A stretch of DNA of 64,000 nt from Albifimbria verrucaria (GCA_020081605.1 JAHREC010000062.1:2232001-2296000); one strand, 5' to 3'; numbered from the stretch's first letter, positions 36,361 through 49,207 are shown. A program made the numbers and translations. The notes: a model not told the origin generated them from the sequence alone.

Positions 36361-37854
36361 TCGGTCACCTTCCCTTGGGGAGGGGCCACAGACTTGCGGT
36401 TGTGGAGGCGAGAAGGATGTTCTCGCGTGTCTCTTAGAAGCATTGCATTTGTCATTCTTGATGGGCGATATGTGATAATACAGGGAAAGGGTCTTTAGGT
36501 GTTTCCAGGGCGTCTCGATGGTGGTTTCGCATTGGAGTATGCGCGAGGATGAAGAATCTTGGGAAAAACATGCATCAGCGTCTCTCACGGATTGTATGGA
36601 GGGATTAAGAAGGTGGATGACATACAGAAGGTTACGTTTGCTCAAATATTGGCTTTCCTAGGTGCCTTGTGGGCGACCAAGGATCCCGGCGTTGGCGGTT
36701 AGGCAAAAGTTTCAGCAAATTAGTAGTAGGCACAGAGGTGTCCATAGCCATATCTTGAACGCGGTCACGAATCAACAATTGAGAATCTCCTATTCAATGC
36801 TTGCTGGCCCCCATCCACCGAGGCGCTGTGAATGTCATGCTGTCGTCGTCCCATGGCAATTCGCGGGGTCGCCTTGGGGAGCGTGTGTATGTGATTTAAC
36901 GTGGACAGATCGTAGCTTCAACGACGGCGAAACACCATACAAGTCGACGATGGGTATTGACGACGCCTCGGGGAGAGCTGGACGGAACGGGTGTGCATGT
37001 CAGAGAGGAGGTGATCGCGTGCACAATCGTGGGCGACACAGGGTCTTATAACAAGCGGTTCGGCAAAACCAACATTCAGCCACTGGGCTGCGTCTTGACA
37101 GCGAGGGCATGCCCTTTAGGACGGCGTCTTGGATGAGGGGTGGCGCGAGGGCGTGGGGTTTCACTTCGCAACGGCTGAGCCACAGAGCAGACGAGCTACA
37201 AGACAAGAAAACGAGGCCAAGGAGCGAGAGATAATTGAAGGGTTGCGGCGTGGCAGCATGGCCGAGGCTCGTAGTACAATATCCAACGACTCCAGGTTCA
37301 TGTGGTTGTGAATGAATGGTACGTCTTCTGAGACGGGGCCTCTTATCCCATCTTCACGGTCCCCGCATCGGCCCGCTCCGAGGGACGGTGTGGGGTTTCC
37401 TCCGGGGTACAAGATACGCGCTGCATAACGAAACTAGATGGGCAGATAGATAATAGAGATATCGTAATCGATTGAGCAAGTTTTCTTCTCCTTTACCCTT
37501 CCCCTTTCGCAGGAGATGTGTCCTGCACGAAAGACTATTCTACATGAATTAGTCGGACTGCTTGTCGGGTTCTTGCCCCTGTAGAGGGTTTTGTGGGGGC
37601 GGTTATTGACTGTGTCTAAGTAGGCATGTAGATAAACGATTCCAAATCACTTTTACTCCAGTTTGATAACAATGCGTCTGCGACTACGTTTGGTATTATG
37701 TCCGGATACGGAACGAGCAGGTGGATTAACAGAAGAGTTTGTTATAGAGGGTATTTGAGAGAAAAGTATGTAGAATCTACGATCGAGGTGGGACAAGCAC
37801 CTGGTTCCCACACCACGGCTCTCTTTTCCTTTAGAGCTCCACGCCTGCTACCAC
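36361..37854. other. Convergent intergenic region, no gene seen
   Basis: 3' flanks of nmrA (plus) and the peptide transporter (minus). The frames present are short and unlike known proteins. Confidence 0.5.
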
Positions 37855-39867
37855 TTACGCCTTCTCGCCAGTAGTGCCGGAGTGGCCCTGCAGGCTCTCC
37901 TCCTCGAAGGTCTTGCCAACGTGACCCTCGGGCAGCTGGTTGAGCGCGTCTTCCTCCTTGTCGAGCTTGCGGAACTGGAGGTAGAAGCAGCTGCCGCCGA
38001 CGAAGGCCAGGCAGCCCACCACAGTGTAGTTCCAGACGAGCAAGGGGTCGGCGGCGAGTGGGACCAGGGCCTGGCCGATGGCGGCGGCGAAGGCAGTCAT
38101 GAACAGCGCGACGGCCTGAACCATGGAACGCATGTTCTTGGGGGCCTTGGAGTAGGCGTACTCAAGCGAGGTGATCGAAGCGAACACCTCGGAGAGCGCA
38201 ACTAGGATGTATGAGCCGCTCTGGGCCCAGACGTTGATGTCCACGGCCGGGCACCTGACGAATTCGCCCTCCTCTGCGCTCCACATCTCGCCCCCGGCGT
38301 TGCGGCCGCAGACGGACTTCTTGTAAATGTAGTACTGGACGACGGCAGCCCAGATCATAGACGCGCAGCCCGCCATGAAGCCGGCGGCAATCTTCTTGAT
38401 GGGCGTGAACCGGATGCCGATCTTGCGCAGGAGCGGGTAGATGATGAAGTCGTTGAGGGGATGAAAATGAGGAGCGCGAAGGGGTTGAGGTTGGAGATGA
38501 TGTCGTTGGGAAGACCGTGTCGCTGCATCACGGCGGCCTGGGAGACCAAGTTGTTGTTGGCTATGAATTGTCAGCAGTGTTATTGGGAATGACCACATAT
38601 AATGAGAACTTACTTTGGTTGTAGCACAGCCAGAACAGAGGGTACCAGCAGAAGACGGCACAGGCGTTGAAACCACGGCGCAGCTCGTCAACCCAGGCGT
38701 CGTCAAAGGTCATCCACTTGGGTCGGGTCTCGTCAGTGAAGTTGGAGGGCTTGACTCTCTCCCAGAAGGTACCGTCGTGCATGTTGCGCCACGTAGCAAA
38801 GGGGTTGATCGACCAGCGGCCCTTCTGAGCCAGAACGAAGGTCCTCATCGCGGGGACCAGGACGGAGCCGGCAGGGGTCTGCGGATATATCTCTTCCGGC
38901 CCCAGACCATGACAATCGGGCAGAGAGCCAGCATGATGGTGGGTAGGGTGAAGGAAAGGTAGAAGCCGACGTACTTCTCGGCGTAGACCATGGTGACCTG
39001 ACCAACGAGGGCGCCGACGTTGATGAAGAAGTAGAACCACATGTAAATGCGCTCCATCGTCACGGCCGGATCCACGATAACGCGCTCTCCAGATTTAAGC
39101 GTCTGGACGCCCATAACCTGGGCCCTAGGGGCAGCTGCTCGACGATGAGAATGCTGATGTTGGGCTTGAAACCACCAGTACCAAAACCAATGACGATAAT
39201 AGCAATGATCATGGCAGCGAGCGAACCACCCTGGTTGCCAATGACAGGCGGAATGGCAGCCATAATGAGGATGATGTGACCAAGAATATCAATGCCCAGG
39301 GAAGCGGTGATAGTCTTGTAACGGCCCCAGTACTGATCCGCGACGAAGGCGCCCAGAAGTGGCATGGAGTACTGCCAGAACTGGTTGAAGGTGGTGATAC
39401 CGAACGCCGCTCTCTGGCCCATTCCGAGAGCACCAGGCTGGTCAAGATCCGCGCCGGTGTTGGAACCAGGAGGGAGAGGCTGGTGAATGAAGTTTTGGAC
39501 TATTCCACGCTCCAATTAGTCTTGATCTGGGGGCATTGGTGTTCTTGTTCTCAGTGCTCGACTTACACACAACCGTGGTTCCATAGTATGAGAAACGCTC
39601 GCACAGCTCAACAAAGGCAATGCTCAGCAGCTTCAGCGGAATCTTGTGAGCGACTCGGCGCAAAGTCGAGAGCTCCTCCAGAGTGGGAGACAGCCACTCC
39701 GGGTCGTCCAGCCCATTGTCCGGAACGACTTGGTCCAGGCGAGTGTCGGCCAAGGAGTCTCGCGGCGCCGACTGAAGGGCGGCAGCAACAGCGGCCTTCT
39801 CATCAGCGGCTTCCGCGCGCAAGGTGGCGGCCACCATGGGCTCGGCCAAGTTATCGCCGGTAGACAT
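37855..39867 (-). CDS. PTR2: PTR2-type proton-coupled di/tripeptide transporter (POT family)
   Basis: Imports di- and tripeptides across the plasma membrane with protons. Three exons: 39567-39867, 38614-39499 and 37855-38560. About 600 residues with around twelve hydrophobic segments. Family marks: FVELCERFSYYGT (first helix with the ExxER-type motif), ITTFNQFWQYSMPLLGAF, DQYWGRYKTI, FGTGGFKPNISI, the PTR2 signature FYFFINVGALVGQVTMVYAE, FWLCYNQ, and LNPFALLIFIPL before the late helices. The C-terminus is cytosolic and acidic (KTFEEESLQGHSG). Frame breaks at about 39117 (GG on the coding strand), 38874-38877 and 38457-38460; each needs one base in a C or G run. The start at 39867 (MSTGDNLAEPM) is preferred over 39897 because of its ACCATGTCT context. 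Confidence 0.92.
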
Positions 39868-42398
39868 GGTAGGTTGACCAAGAAAAGGGCCTGTCAACTA
39901 GTAGAGAGATCCCGATGGGCTGCCACACGGCCAAGAGGGTTGAGGAACAAAAGAAGAAGTGCGCCGAGCCCGAAGAGACTGCAACGCTTCTATATCACTG
40001 CGCAAAGAGAGAAAAATTATTCTGCGTCTCCATACCAAGAGTGGCCAAGGATGCTGCCAAGTTTGGTCACATTGGCTCCCACAGCGAAGCAGCCAACCCC
40101 ATACAGGGATGGGTTGAAATAGGAAGGCACACAGGTTGGCGATAGCAGCCAATGCTCCTGACCGCCAAGTCTAGATCGGCGAGGTCTTGTCCCGTTCGTA
40201 GCCGCATGATAAGGGCTGTCTTGGAGGTGAGACTGGGGCTGGGGTTGGACGTGGCACAGCATGTCTGCGATTGCTTGATCCCAGCATCGTCTAAGTCGGA
40301 CTTCTCTCGATCCTCGACATCGAACGATCCGATGGTAGCAACGAGATATTCAGCGCATGGGGCGCCCCAGGGTCACAGCCATGGACCCGAGCTGCAGCGA
40401 CGAGCAGAAGAATTGCCTGCTCGATTGGGCCGCGAGCAGCTGCAATCTCGAGCCGACGCCAAGATAGCGTGTCACCGGTGCGACGCTGGAGTATTTGAAA
40501 TTTGCAACCCAAATGAAAAGAGAGAGGGGCGAAGCTGCCAAGGCGCGGATGCTACCATACTACTGTGCATAGTATGTCCAACGCCCAAGACGCGACGTCG
40601 TTTACCGGCTCGACGTCTGGGGTTATCTGCAGACCACCTTGCCTCTTGGAGCAAGTGCCGGTGATTGCTCCCACAGGTCGACGCCTTGGCCTCCCTCGTG
40701 ATTTGTCGCAGTGGCAGACGCCAGCGAACGACTCTGCAAAAGTTCGAGAGGACCATATCAGGTGGACTCCGCAATGGGACAAGGATGGCGTAGCATCGTC
40801 GAAGGAGCAGGATGGACGAGGTTCTGATTCGCGCGTGAGATGACAGCGGGCAGGGATTGACTGATGCCAAGAGAAGTTTATCAGCAGTACGACAGACGAC
40901 AGGAAACGGCAATGTTGTGCAGCTTCGTCTTCAGAAAGCCCCAATGGCCGGTGCTGGGTACCTGGTAGTCTGACGCCCGAGGTTGCATCACGAGAACGTA
41001 TCCAGACAGGCCTCGACTGACAGACTTACTCATTCATGGACATGCGCTTCCCTGCATAGCAGATTCCAAATACTCTACATACGTTAGCACATACAAGACC
41101 CTGTAAACCACAGTCGTAAACATGCATATTCGCCCTTGATGATCGGCAACCGCCACCGTCCCTTTATCGCCGGGGTCTCAGGATGGCCTGATAGGTAGGT
41201 ATGCTTACTTTTGCCCTGGGTTAGCGGCCATCCTTAACTTGTGGCCCCTGGCTTGACTTCTTCGCGCATTCTCGAAGAACCATGTCCAAGCCCACCCGCC
41301 CATGGAGGCGCCACGACAGGCGGTTCGTGGAGTGGGCCGCCCTTGGCAGCCAACTTGGGCTAAATCTCCGAATGCTAACTTAACAAACGAAGGAGGGTGG
41401 AGGGGTTTATCTCGGCGCTGTTGGCTAAATCACCAAGAGTCTGTCAGTCGAATGGTTTCCTTTTCGCTTGGAAATGGAGCTTGTAAATGGTTGCTAGTAC
41501 GAAGGATGCTCCATCTAGGGCTCTCTAACAGGAAATTAGATCACAGGAATTTCATCCTAGTATGCAATGAGCAATCCTACTAATACTGTACCAAACTACA
41601 GCTTGTCATATTACCAAGGGTATCGAGGATGTGGCAATATCTCGTGCCCAATTACCGAAATGAACCGTGTAAGAGCATTCACTAAGACTGCGATCTAAAC
41701 AGGGCGGTATGGAAACGTAAGCAGTCATCACAACGCTTCTCCAGGCATATGCAAGAGCCACCTGTCTGGGATTTACACTCAAAGTGAGATGCAACTACTA
41801 AACAGTTTACAAAGAATTGCAATATGATCCGCCCATGTCAAAGACGTTGTAACCATAGATCAATAGCTACTCCCACATGAAATTGAGTTCAGAATTTACA
41901 GTTGATAGTCTGGTCAAGATTCAGTGAGAATGCATCTTCAGAGAGCGACAAGATTGACGAAAAGCGGGACCATTGTGGAGGGTCCATTACACGCCGAAAA
42001 AGCCTGGTATCATTATGCAGGGTTTGAATGATGCATGCCGTCTTACTCTGGGCTTAATAAGTCGAGATTGTTCAGAGCACCAAGTTGGTTGGTATTCTAC
42101 TAGAACCATGTATAACCTCTTGTCATAACGATCAGACACCAACGAGCAACGCCAACTATAAGCAAATCGAATAGCCCAGCTAAGCATGTGAAACAGCCGT
42201 CCAGCCGACCCTTTCACTCCATTTTGTTCCTTTCAACGCCGTGAATACTGTCGGGTATCGTATGAGTGTGTTAAACGAGAGAAGAAGCCCTGACGTCATT
42301 GTTATATTGGAAGTTTGCGTTTGATATGCTGCGGTAATGATACACCATTGGCCGAGACCTGCTGGTTTTGCTCAGCCTTCTCGCCGAGTGTTTTTATT
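39868..42398. other. 2.5-kb intergenic region, no gene seen
   Basis: Promoter side of the peptide transporter gene and 3' flank of the RFTS protein gene. Several frames of 60-170 codons overlap on both strands (40150-40950), but none shows domains or a splice model. From about 41,000 the sequence becomes AT-richer. Confidence 0.45.
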
Positions 42399-44769
42399 TT
42401 ATCGAGCAAATGACTGTAAATTCGTTAGTTTAGAGAGGCTATCAGAGACTGGGTGATGAGGACGCCGAAACTGGGCTACAATCTGGCGGAAATCCATTGT
42501 CGCTGATCCACTAGGACCCAGCGTTTCCTCACGAATATTCGGCTTCGAGGAATGGCTCGTCAAATGTGTTGTGTTTGGGGAATCCTTGAGTTGGACGAGT
42601 ATTAGAATGGGAGGGAAGAATGCGTACTTGATTGGAAGATGGCCGCGGCTCTCAGCAAGAGCCAAGTTCACTTTTGTGGTTCGTTCGTGCTCGTGGAAAT
42701 GCTCGAGAATACGTGCTTGGCAGTCCTGCTCGTCTCCACCACGGACAATGTAGTCGCAGTCGTTTTCCTCACAAGTCCATGTACCGTTGGGGCCTAGCGG
42801 TTTCGTTGATGGGATCCTCTCTGCTTGTATAAAGAATTTGATCGGTTCGATATCGTGTTCTGCTTCATCTGTCGCACTCGGGTCTGTTCCGCCCCTACAT
42901 CAGCCACGTCCTCCATTTCCTCGTCGTCATCTGAGAAATAGTGGGATCTCTTAGGTCCTGGTCCAATTCCTCCAGAGTCCGAATCGCTATCCAAGGCGGA
43001 ATGTGATCGTTTTTGAGAGGTTGCCAACCGCAGACCAGACTTCTTGCCAGATCGTTGGCCAGGCATCCTTTTCCCTGCACGAGGGTGTGGACGGTGCTAT
43101 CGGTATCTCTGCTGTGTTCCTGGAGCGTTCGGCCCCTTCAGCTTTTGCAGGCGCCGGCCGTCCCGTAATGGGTTGTGCTCGACTTCCTCGAGGTACCATT
43201 TGAAATGGCAGCATTTGCTGGCTGAGGGCTTTCGGTAAGAAAGGTGTTTCAGCCATTTGTTGAAGCCAAGCATAAAATTCGTGCTTTTCGTACCTATCCT
43301 TGCTGATGCTGTTCAGCAAAGCTTTGGCATTATAATGAAAGACCTCTTCTACGGGCTTTCTGTAGCTGCCTTTGGTGCCATCTCTGTAATCAGGAAATTT
43401 ATAGGCAAAGTATACTTTGTTTAACGCTGTGATGGTTGCGACACCCTTCTTGTTCCCTGCGAGCTCGCTATGAACCCATTCCAATGCTGCCAGAACCGAA
43501 CCGAAGGCATCCCCTTCTGTCCCCTCAGCTGGAGTCGTTACTTCTTCCGCTTGAAAACTGCCGTTGATGGGCGAATCGTCTATAAGTATGGGAGTTTCTG
43601 CAACCGAGCCTAGCATTGAGCTGGAAGGTGGCTCTTTAGGGACCATCTCTTTAGGAGGTGATTTTTTATCAAGTGGCACTTTAGAAGCTGCTCTTTTGAA
43701 GGCGGAGCCTTGGAAGACGGTCCTGGAAGAGACTGTCGCCCGGGATCAGGGGCTCAATTTCAGGGGTCATAGTCGCGGAAATCGAGCGTCTTGTATGATT
43801 TTTAGCCTTTGAAGACAGCGGAGAAGCACTGCGGTGAGGTGTGCTGCGACGAGGTGGGCTTTCAGCCATCTTGGGTGGATTCTCAACCAACTTCTTCGCC
43901 TTCTTAAACACATCCTGCCCAGTTCAGTCAGTCTTTTACCTTAAGAGTTGATTGGGTGATACGAACGGCATGTTTGCTCACTAGCCATTTATAGAACCCG
44001 GTAGATTTCCAGTCAAAGTCGTCGGGACTTTCTTGCGTGAACTGCCAGAAGAAAAAGAAAGCATGCTCCCGCATCTTTCGACAACCTCGTCGAACGTGGC
44101 GCCGTCTCCGATCCTGACAGCATACTACATCGCAGTTAGTAACAGGTCAACCATGACTGGCTTGTAGGCATACTTGGAGGAAGATTTCGGACAGCTCGTC
44201 TTTCAAGTTAGAACCTTTGGACTTTTTGGATTTCTTCAAACCCCTCCTCTGTAGATATCCATGACGTGATAGTACAGTGTCGTCGCTTCGCACATCTTGT
44301 TGTAGATAGGGCGATAGGTGGGCGAAGGCTCAATCTCGTACCAGGCACTCTTGCCCTGCACCCATATGAGAGGTCTTCCATCACCTGCTTCGCCTATGGA
44401 GTAGCCAACGCTTCTGCGGATCTCAATGGGAACCGATGAGCGGACTCGCATAATTACTACATGTGTCAGTGGCAATGCGAACCCTCAACCTGGGCAGAGC
44501 TTACGATGGGATCGTTGGGAGGGCTCGTCGATGACGAGATGGCCCCGAACGATGTAGGGGCCCTTGTCCACCACGTGCAACGCATTCTCCAAGGTTTCAC
44601 CATCCTTGTTGAGAACAACAGCATCCCTCAATTCGAAGACGGGCAGGTTGTCAATGGACGTATTGCTAGGTGGCGTCCGTAGTACCGAGGATTCCTGGAG
44701 CCATCGAACCTGGTTCTCATCGACAGTCTCGACACTAGAGGTAGACGCCCGTCGCTTCCGCCCAGCCAT
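42399..44769 (-). CDS. RFTS (DNMT1-RFD) domain protein with a C-terminal zinc-finger-like motif, Raf2-like
   Basis: Exons: 44505-44769, 44174-44456, 43967-44124, and 43914 to the stop at 42399. The N-terminal 200 residues match the replication-foci-targeting fold: LPVFELRDAVVLNKDGETL, VVDKGPYIVRGHLVID, IRRSVGYSIGEAGDGRPLIW, VQGKSAWYEIEPSPTYRPIY and FFFWQFTQESPDDFDW. A Ser/Lys/Pro-rich linker follows, then a helical block (VEEVFHYNAKALLNSIS). The C-terminal segment holds WTCEENDCDY and LEHFHEHE, a plausible C2H2-like zinc site. RFTS plus a late zinc finger, without a methyltransferase domain, is the architecture of fission-yeast Raf2, a subunit of the Clr4-Cul4 H3K9 methyltransferase complex; Neurospora DIM-7 plays a comparable role. 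Orthology is inference. About five frame breaks: 44241-44244, about 44070, 43690-43720, about 43070 and 42880-42882. Confidence 0.7.
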
Positions 44770-45628
44770 GACTGAGCAGGTTCAAGGCAATATCATAAGA
44801 TGGCTATAGTGACAACCCTGTGTGGGGTTGGTGATGGTGAGAGCGTGGAACTGCCTTTGGAACTGGTCATAGAAATGCTGGATTTGAGTGGGAATCGTGG
44901 AGGCAAAACGGTCAAGGGTTTTCTCGAGTCGAGAGCATCATACCAGCTGTAGAATGATGCTAGCGTGAGGCTACAAAGCGCGGTGGGGAGCGAGATAGAT
45001 GTTGACGTTGAAGCTAGACGCGTTGGTAATTGCAGGTTCGCGACGGGTGTTAAAGTGGTAGTGCGTAGTGGTACATCAATGAGGGCAGTTGCGTTGTTGG
45101 GTGGCTGCACTGGCAGTCACTGACTGCGCTAGCACTAGCACAGCGCGCAATGGTGGTTGATGTTAGGGAACCCTCTGGCGACTGAGCTTGGATGTACCTA
45201 CCTTACTGGTATGAGTATGCGTGGGGTGCGGCCAGTGGCTGGGCTGCGGCTCCCTAACGCGACCTCTCTAGCACGCCTCAGCCACTGACACTTGCATAGG
45301 TACCTAGCACAGTACAAGCACAGGCTCAGGCTCACCAGAGCGCACCAGCCAATACAACGAACGACTCCTTTCCCACTGGTCAATAAGTGGGCCTGGCCTA
45401 GTGCAACTAACTCGCTGTCTGTTGAAGCTTGCAGCACCCTCAAATCCACTTTGTGGTCTAGAATTTTTGCAGAATCGGTCCCCAAGCCGGCGCTACTGAC
45501 TTGTCGACGCGAAATTTTGACCGGCCCGAGTCGTCTTCCTGGGTCCGTCCAGCTTCGTCTGTATATATGCACCGCAGCCTTTCTCTCTGTAGAAGGCTCG
45601 TATGCGACGATCCGGAAAAGCGTTGAGG
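44770..45628. promoter_or_regulatory. Divergent intergenic region between the RFTS gene and the Pus4 gene
   Basis: The 859-bp gap separates two opposite start codons, so both promoters lie here. No specific site assigned. Confidence 0.45.
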
Positions 45629-47186
45629 ATGGCTTCGGGCGCGGTCCGGGATGGCATCTTCGGTCAGTCTCACTCCTCGCGAGCGCATGCCTGTCGCAAT
45701 CCCCTACTGACTTTTGTGTTGTGTTACAGCCATTAACAAGCCTCGCGGCCAGAGCTCCGCTCAGATTGTGCGCGAGTGTCAAATAGCTTTTAATCCTTCC
45801 CGCTTCTTCAAGCCCATGATCGATGCCGAAGTTGCCAAGCGACTGAAGGAATCTGGCGGACAGTTCAAGCGACGCAGAGATGAGAAGAAGGCAACCCAGG
45901 TCAAGATTGGCCATGGAGGAACCTTGGACCCTCTTGCTACTGGTGTCCTAATCCTCGGCATAGGAACGGGCACCAAGCTGCTGTCTCAATTTCTGTTGTG
46001 CACCAAGACGTACGAGACTGTTGTCCTTTTCGGCGCCAGCACCGACACCTACGATCGAGTAGGTCGCATATTAACGAAGCGCCCCTACGAGCACATCACA
46101 CGAGAGATGGTTGAGAAGGTGTTGGAAGAGTTCCGAGGAAAGCAGGTGCAGATTCCCCGCTGTACTCCGCACTTAAGATGAACGGCAAGCCATTGTACGA
46201 GTATGCACGAGAAGGCAAGCCCATTCCGCGAGAGATCGAAGGTAGAGAGGTCGAGGCTAGCGAGGTGGAGTTGGTTGAGTGGTACGAGCCCGGCACGCAC
46301 AACCACCGCTGGCCGACCCAAGAGGCAGAGGCTGCCGAGCGCAACCTCGCTGAGCAAGTCTGGAGGCTCAAGAAGCAGCAGGAGACGTCTAAGAAACTGA
46401 CCCCGAAGAAAAAGAGCAAGAGGATCAGGCGATAGCGGCGCATGAATCTTTCAAGAAGAAGTTCGAGGAGAGGCAAGACGAGCTTATCCGAGACCGTCCT
46501 CAAAGCGCCAACGTCAGGGCAAGGAGCCAGCCATGATGTCTGGAGCCTTGGGCAACCTGCCTCAGCCAACATACTCGAACAAAGGATCAAACCTTGTTCC
46601 CCTCCGCCAGATGAGAGCACACCACCCCTTGGAGTGACAAGGGCCCGCCAGCCGCCAAGATCCGGTTGACTGTCAGCTCAGGTTACTACGTGCGAAGCTT
46701 CTGCCACGATCTTGGAACCAAGCTCGACTCGGCGGGTCTAATGGCAGAGCTGTGCCGCTCGCGCCAGAGTGACTTTACCGTCGGCGGCCCGAACTGCCTC
46801 GAGTACGACGATCTCGCAAAGGGAGAGGAGGTCTGGGGCCCCAGGTTGCCGACATGCTCGCTCGATGGAACGGCGAGCCCACCGGCAACTGGCCCGGTGA
46901 TGCACCATCATCGAGTAAGCCCGACAGCGCGGCGCCAAAACGCGATTCGCCAGGCAAGGACCGAAACAAGTCCGCCTCCCCACAGCAGAAGCCTCGGTCT
47001 CAGGCGGGCGAGAAGAGACAAAGATCGCCTTCGCGGTCCGGCTCGTCGCCGCCACGTAAGGCCGCGGCAACAGCCCCGAGGACGCAGACAGGCCGACTGC
47101 CACGGCCAGCAGCCAGAGGGCTGAAAGCGAAAAGTCATGGAACGGCATCGAAGACTAAGCTAACTTCTAAGATACGGATCGGTTAG
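45629..47186 (+). CDS. PUS4: tRNA pseudouridine-55 synthase, Pus4/TruB family (frame broken by short indels)
   Basis: Forms the conserved pseudouridine at position 55 in the T-loop of nuclear and mitochondrial tRNAs. Exon 1 (45629-45662, MASGAVRDGIF) joins exon 2 (45730-47186) through a 67-nt intron. Motifs: AINKPRGQSSAQIVREC, the catalytic GHGGTLDPLATGVLILGIG with the active Asp, the YETVVLFGASTDTYD block, QIPPLYSALKMNGKPLYEYA, and a late RLTVSSGYYVRSFCHDLG. A charged insertion (about 90 residues, Lys/Glu-rich) separates the two halves, as in other fungal Pus4 proteins. The C-terminus is Arg/Ser-rich. Six breaks, all in C runs, each need one more C: 46155-46158, 46401-46404, 46498-46499, 46599-46602, 46625-46628 and 46839-46842. 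This is the second TruB-family enzyme in the window after Cbf5. Confidence 0.93.
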
Positions 47187-47600
47187 GCAATGATGTGGGC
47201 ATCGGAGTCTAGGAGTGATTTATATTATACTATCCCACAACGGCACCATCACCACTCAGCTCGTATGAGAGTCTATGGAGGGCCTGTGCCGTTGCTACCA
47301 AAAGAAGAGCCGCTCTACAGTAGACGGATACAATGCATACGCATCAATATAATGAACGATGAATTAATTAGGTCCTACAGGATCTGGTCCCTGCGTGACT
47401 GAATGTCTGTGATGTTGGCGCCATGTTTTGCCTGCCAGTTATTATGCAACCCCTTTATCCCCATTCCCCAAGTTAATCCCTTTGGTATCCAAGCTAAGAG
47501 CTAAACCAAAAATTCGTGAATCATAAACATCGGAAACGCATCAGTGAGCCAAAAGACCAAAATCAAGACGCTTAATGATCCCTCCCCTTGCACCCCACGC
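47187..47600. other. Convergent 3' flanks of PUS4 and SEC2-like genes
   Basis: 414 bp between two convergent stop codons. Nothing else seen. Confidence 0.5.
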
Positions 47601-48403
47601 TTAGGCCTGCGCAGGCTTATCAGCTGTCGCAGTGTCCTGACCCTCGTTTAGCAAGTTCCGTACCCTCTCGATCCGGTTCATGGCCTTCTCTAGCCTCTCC
47701 AAACGTGTCCTCTTCTCTGCATCCCTCCGCTCCAGCTCTCCGACGCGCTCCTCGAGTTTGGCACGGGCGCGACGCTCATCGGCGACCATCTCATTGGCCT
47801 GCTCGAACAGCGCGGCGCTGAGTTCCTCAATTTCACGGCTTGAATCGGTGAGCTTGCCCTCAGCCTCCTTGCGCAGCGACTGTTCGCGCGTCAGAGCTTC
47901 AAGAAGGTCTTCCGTTGTGGGCGTTAGTGCTGGCCGCCGGGGACGGCGGTGGATGCGCGGTATAGCTGGAGTTCCGGGAGTGTGAATTGTGGTCAGGCAC
48001 GGGAGGAGCTTCAGCAGGCGGAGGGGCTCGAAGGTTGGCAGCGGATTTCCGCGGGTAGAGCAATTGCGATAGACGGTTTGTGCCGGCTTGGAGGAAAGAT
48101 GTGCGTGTCGGGCTCATTTCCGGTGGCGGGCTCAAGTCCTTTGGTGGTGGTGGAGGGGCACGGCCTTGACCTGGGTCCGCAGTTTGGTGAGCTCGTCCTC
48201 GTAGTCGGCCCAGCGGTCGACAGCAGCTGTGGCCTTTTCATTTAGCAGGCGCACTTGGTTTTCGAGGTCGGCTATCCGAGCCTGGGCCCTGAGCAGTTCG
48301 GTCTGTGTCTGGTCGGTCGAGGAGAGGCCGCAGCTGGGGCAGCAGGCGAGGGGTCTGTAGAGAGAGTAGTCGTGGCCATGGTCATGACCATAGTCGATGA
48401 CAT
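47601..48403 (-). CDS. Sec2-like Rab guanine-nucleotide exchange factor
   Basis: Sec2/Rabin-type proteins activate Sec4/Rab8 GTPases on secretory vesicles through a long coiled coil. Single exon of about 267 residues. N-terminus: a Cys pair (CCPSCG), then a coiled coil (QARIADLENQVRLLN, RWADYEDELTKLR). A Pro-rich linker follows, with a conserved block (NRLSQLLYPRKSAANLRAP). The Sec2p-domain helix comes last: LTREQSLRKEAEGKL, EIEELSAALFEQANEMVADE and RRARAKLEERVGELERRDAE, with the FEQAN.MVADER stretch diagnostic for the family. It is much shorter than yeast Sec2 but matches the short filamentous-fungal form. The start at 48403 (MSSTMVMTMAT) is the first ATG. Breaks lie at 48350-48353 and 48155-48158 (one C each) and 47939-47942 (two bases). 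Confidence 0.85.
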
Positions 48404-49207
48404 GGCTCCGGAGGCGCAAACAGCCGTGCGACGATCGGGATCCAAATTCTTTCAGCAGGTCTATCTGGCCGTTTCGGCCTATCGAGAAGCGTCGTCACAG
48501 GTAATTTTGGACAAAAATCGTGTGATTGATTGAGTGCGGGCGGTGGTGGTTGGGCACGCCAGGGTGGTTATGTATTTAGGGACAATAAGGCCAGGGTCCT
48601 GCCACCCAATTATGGTGCACTAACAGAAGTAGGTTTTAGGCGCTGCGCCTCCCGGGCTGATGGTCACAGGCCTAGCGAAACATGGGGCCGCAAGGGTGGT
48701 CCCTGTAGCCTCGATGTGCAGCGCGCACATCCATCCAGCGAACTTCAGCTTCCCGATATGGACAAAGCACAGATTGTGGTCTAGTTGAGAGCCGCCGTCG
48801 CAAGCCTGAATTGTGGTGCATTTTTTTTATCTCATTATTGACGTTTCTGCGTCGCATTCTGTCTACACGAGCTCTTGATGTACAGGCAGATGGGCGTGCG
48901 CTTGCATCGCAGCATGCCAGTCACGGAGGGCGCATTTCTCCCCTTGTTTGAGGCGCTGTACCTTACAGTAGGGAGCAGCGAATCCCAGCCGTGCTTGTGA
49001 GATGGTGGAGGGGCGGTCCTGACCCTTGGGCGATCAAAGCACTTGCTCCCTCCACGTAACGAGGCAATGGACCTTGCCGGGTCTTTCACCAGCAGCTCCC
49101 GCCTGTGCCGACAGTTGATCAGGCTGTTTGTGATTTCTTTTTCACTTGCCTCAAAGACAACTTAGGATGTCGTGGGATTCTCCGCTGGTTCAGAATACGA
49201 GCTGAAT
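48404..49207. other. Intergenic region, no gene seen
   Basis: Promoter side of the Sec2-like gene and 3' flank of CSL4. A short A/T run lies near 48821. No supported frame. Confidence 0.5.

Noticed and set aside
40152..40944. Frames of 92-170 codons between PTR2 and the RFTS gene
   Set aside because: Composition is random-like, with frequent Arg, Ser and Cys and no recognisable family. Frames overlap on both strands.
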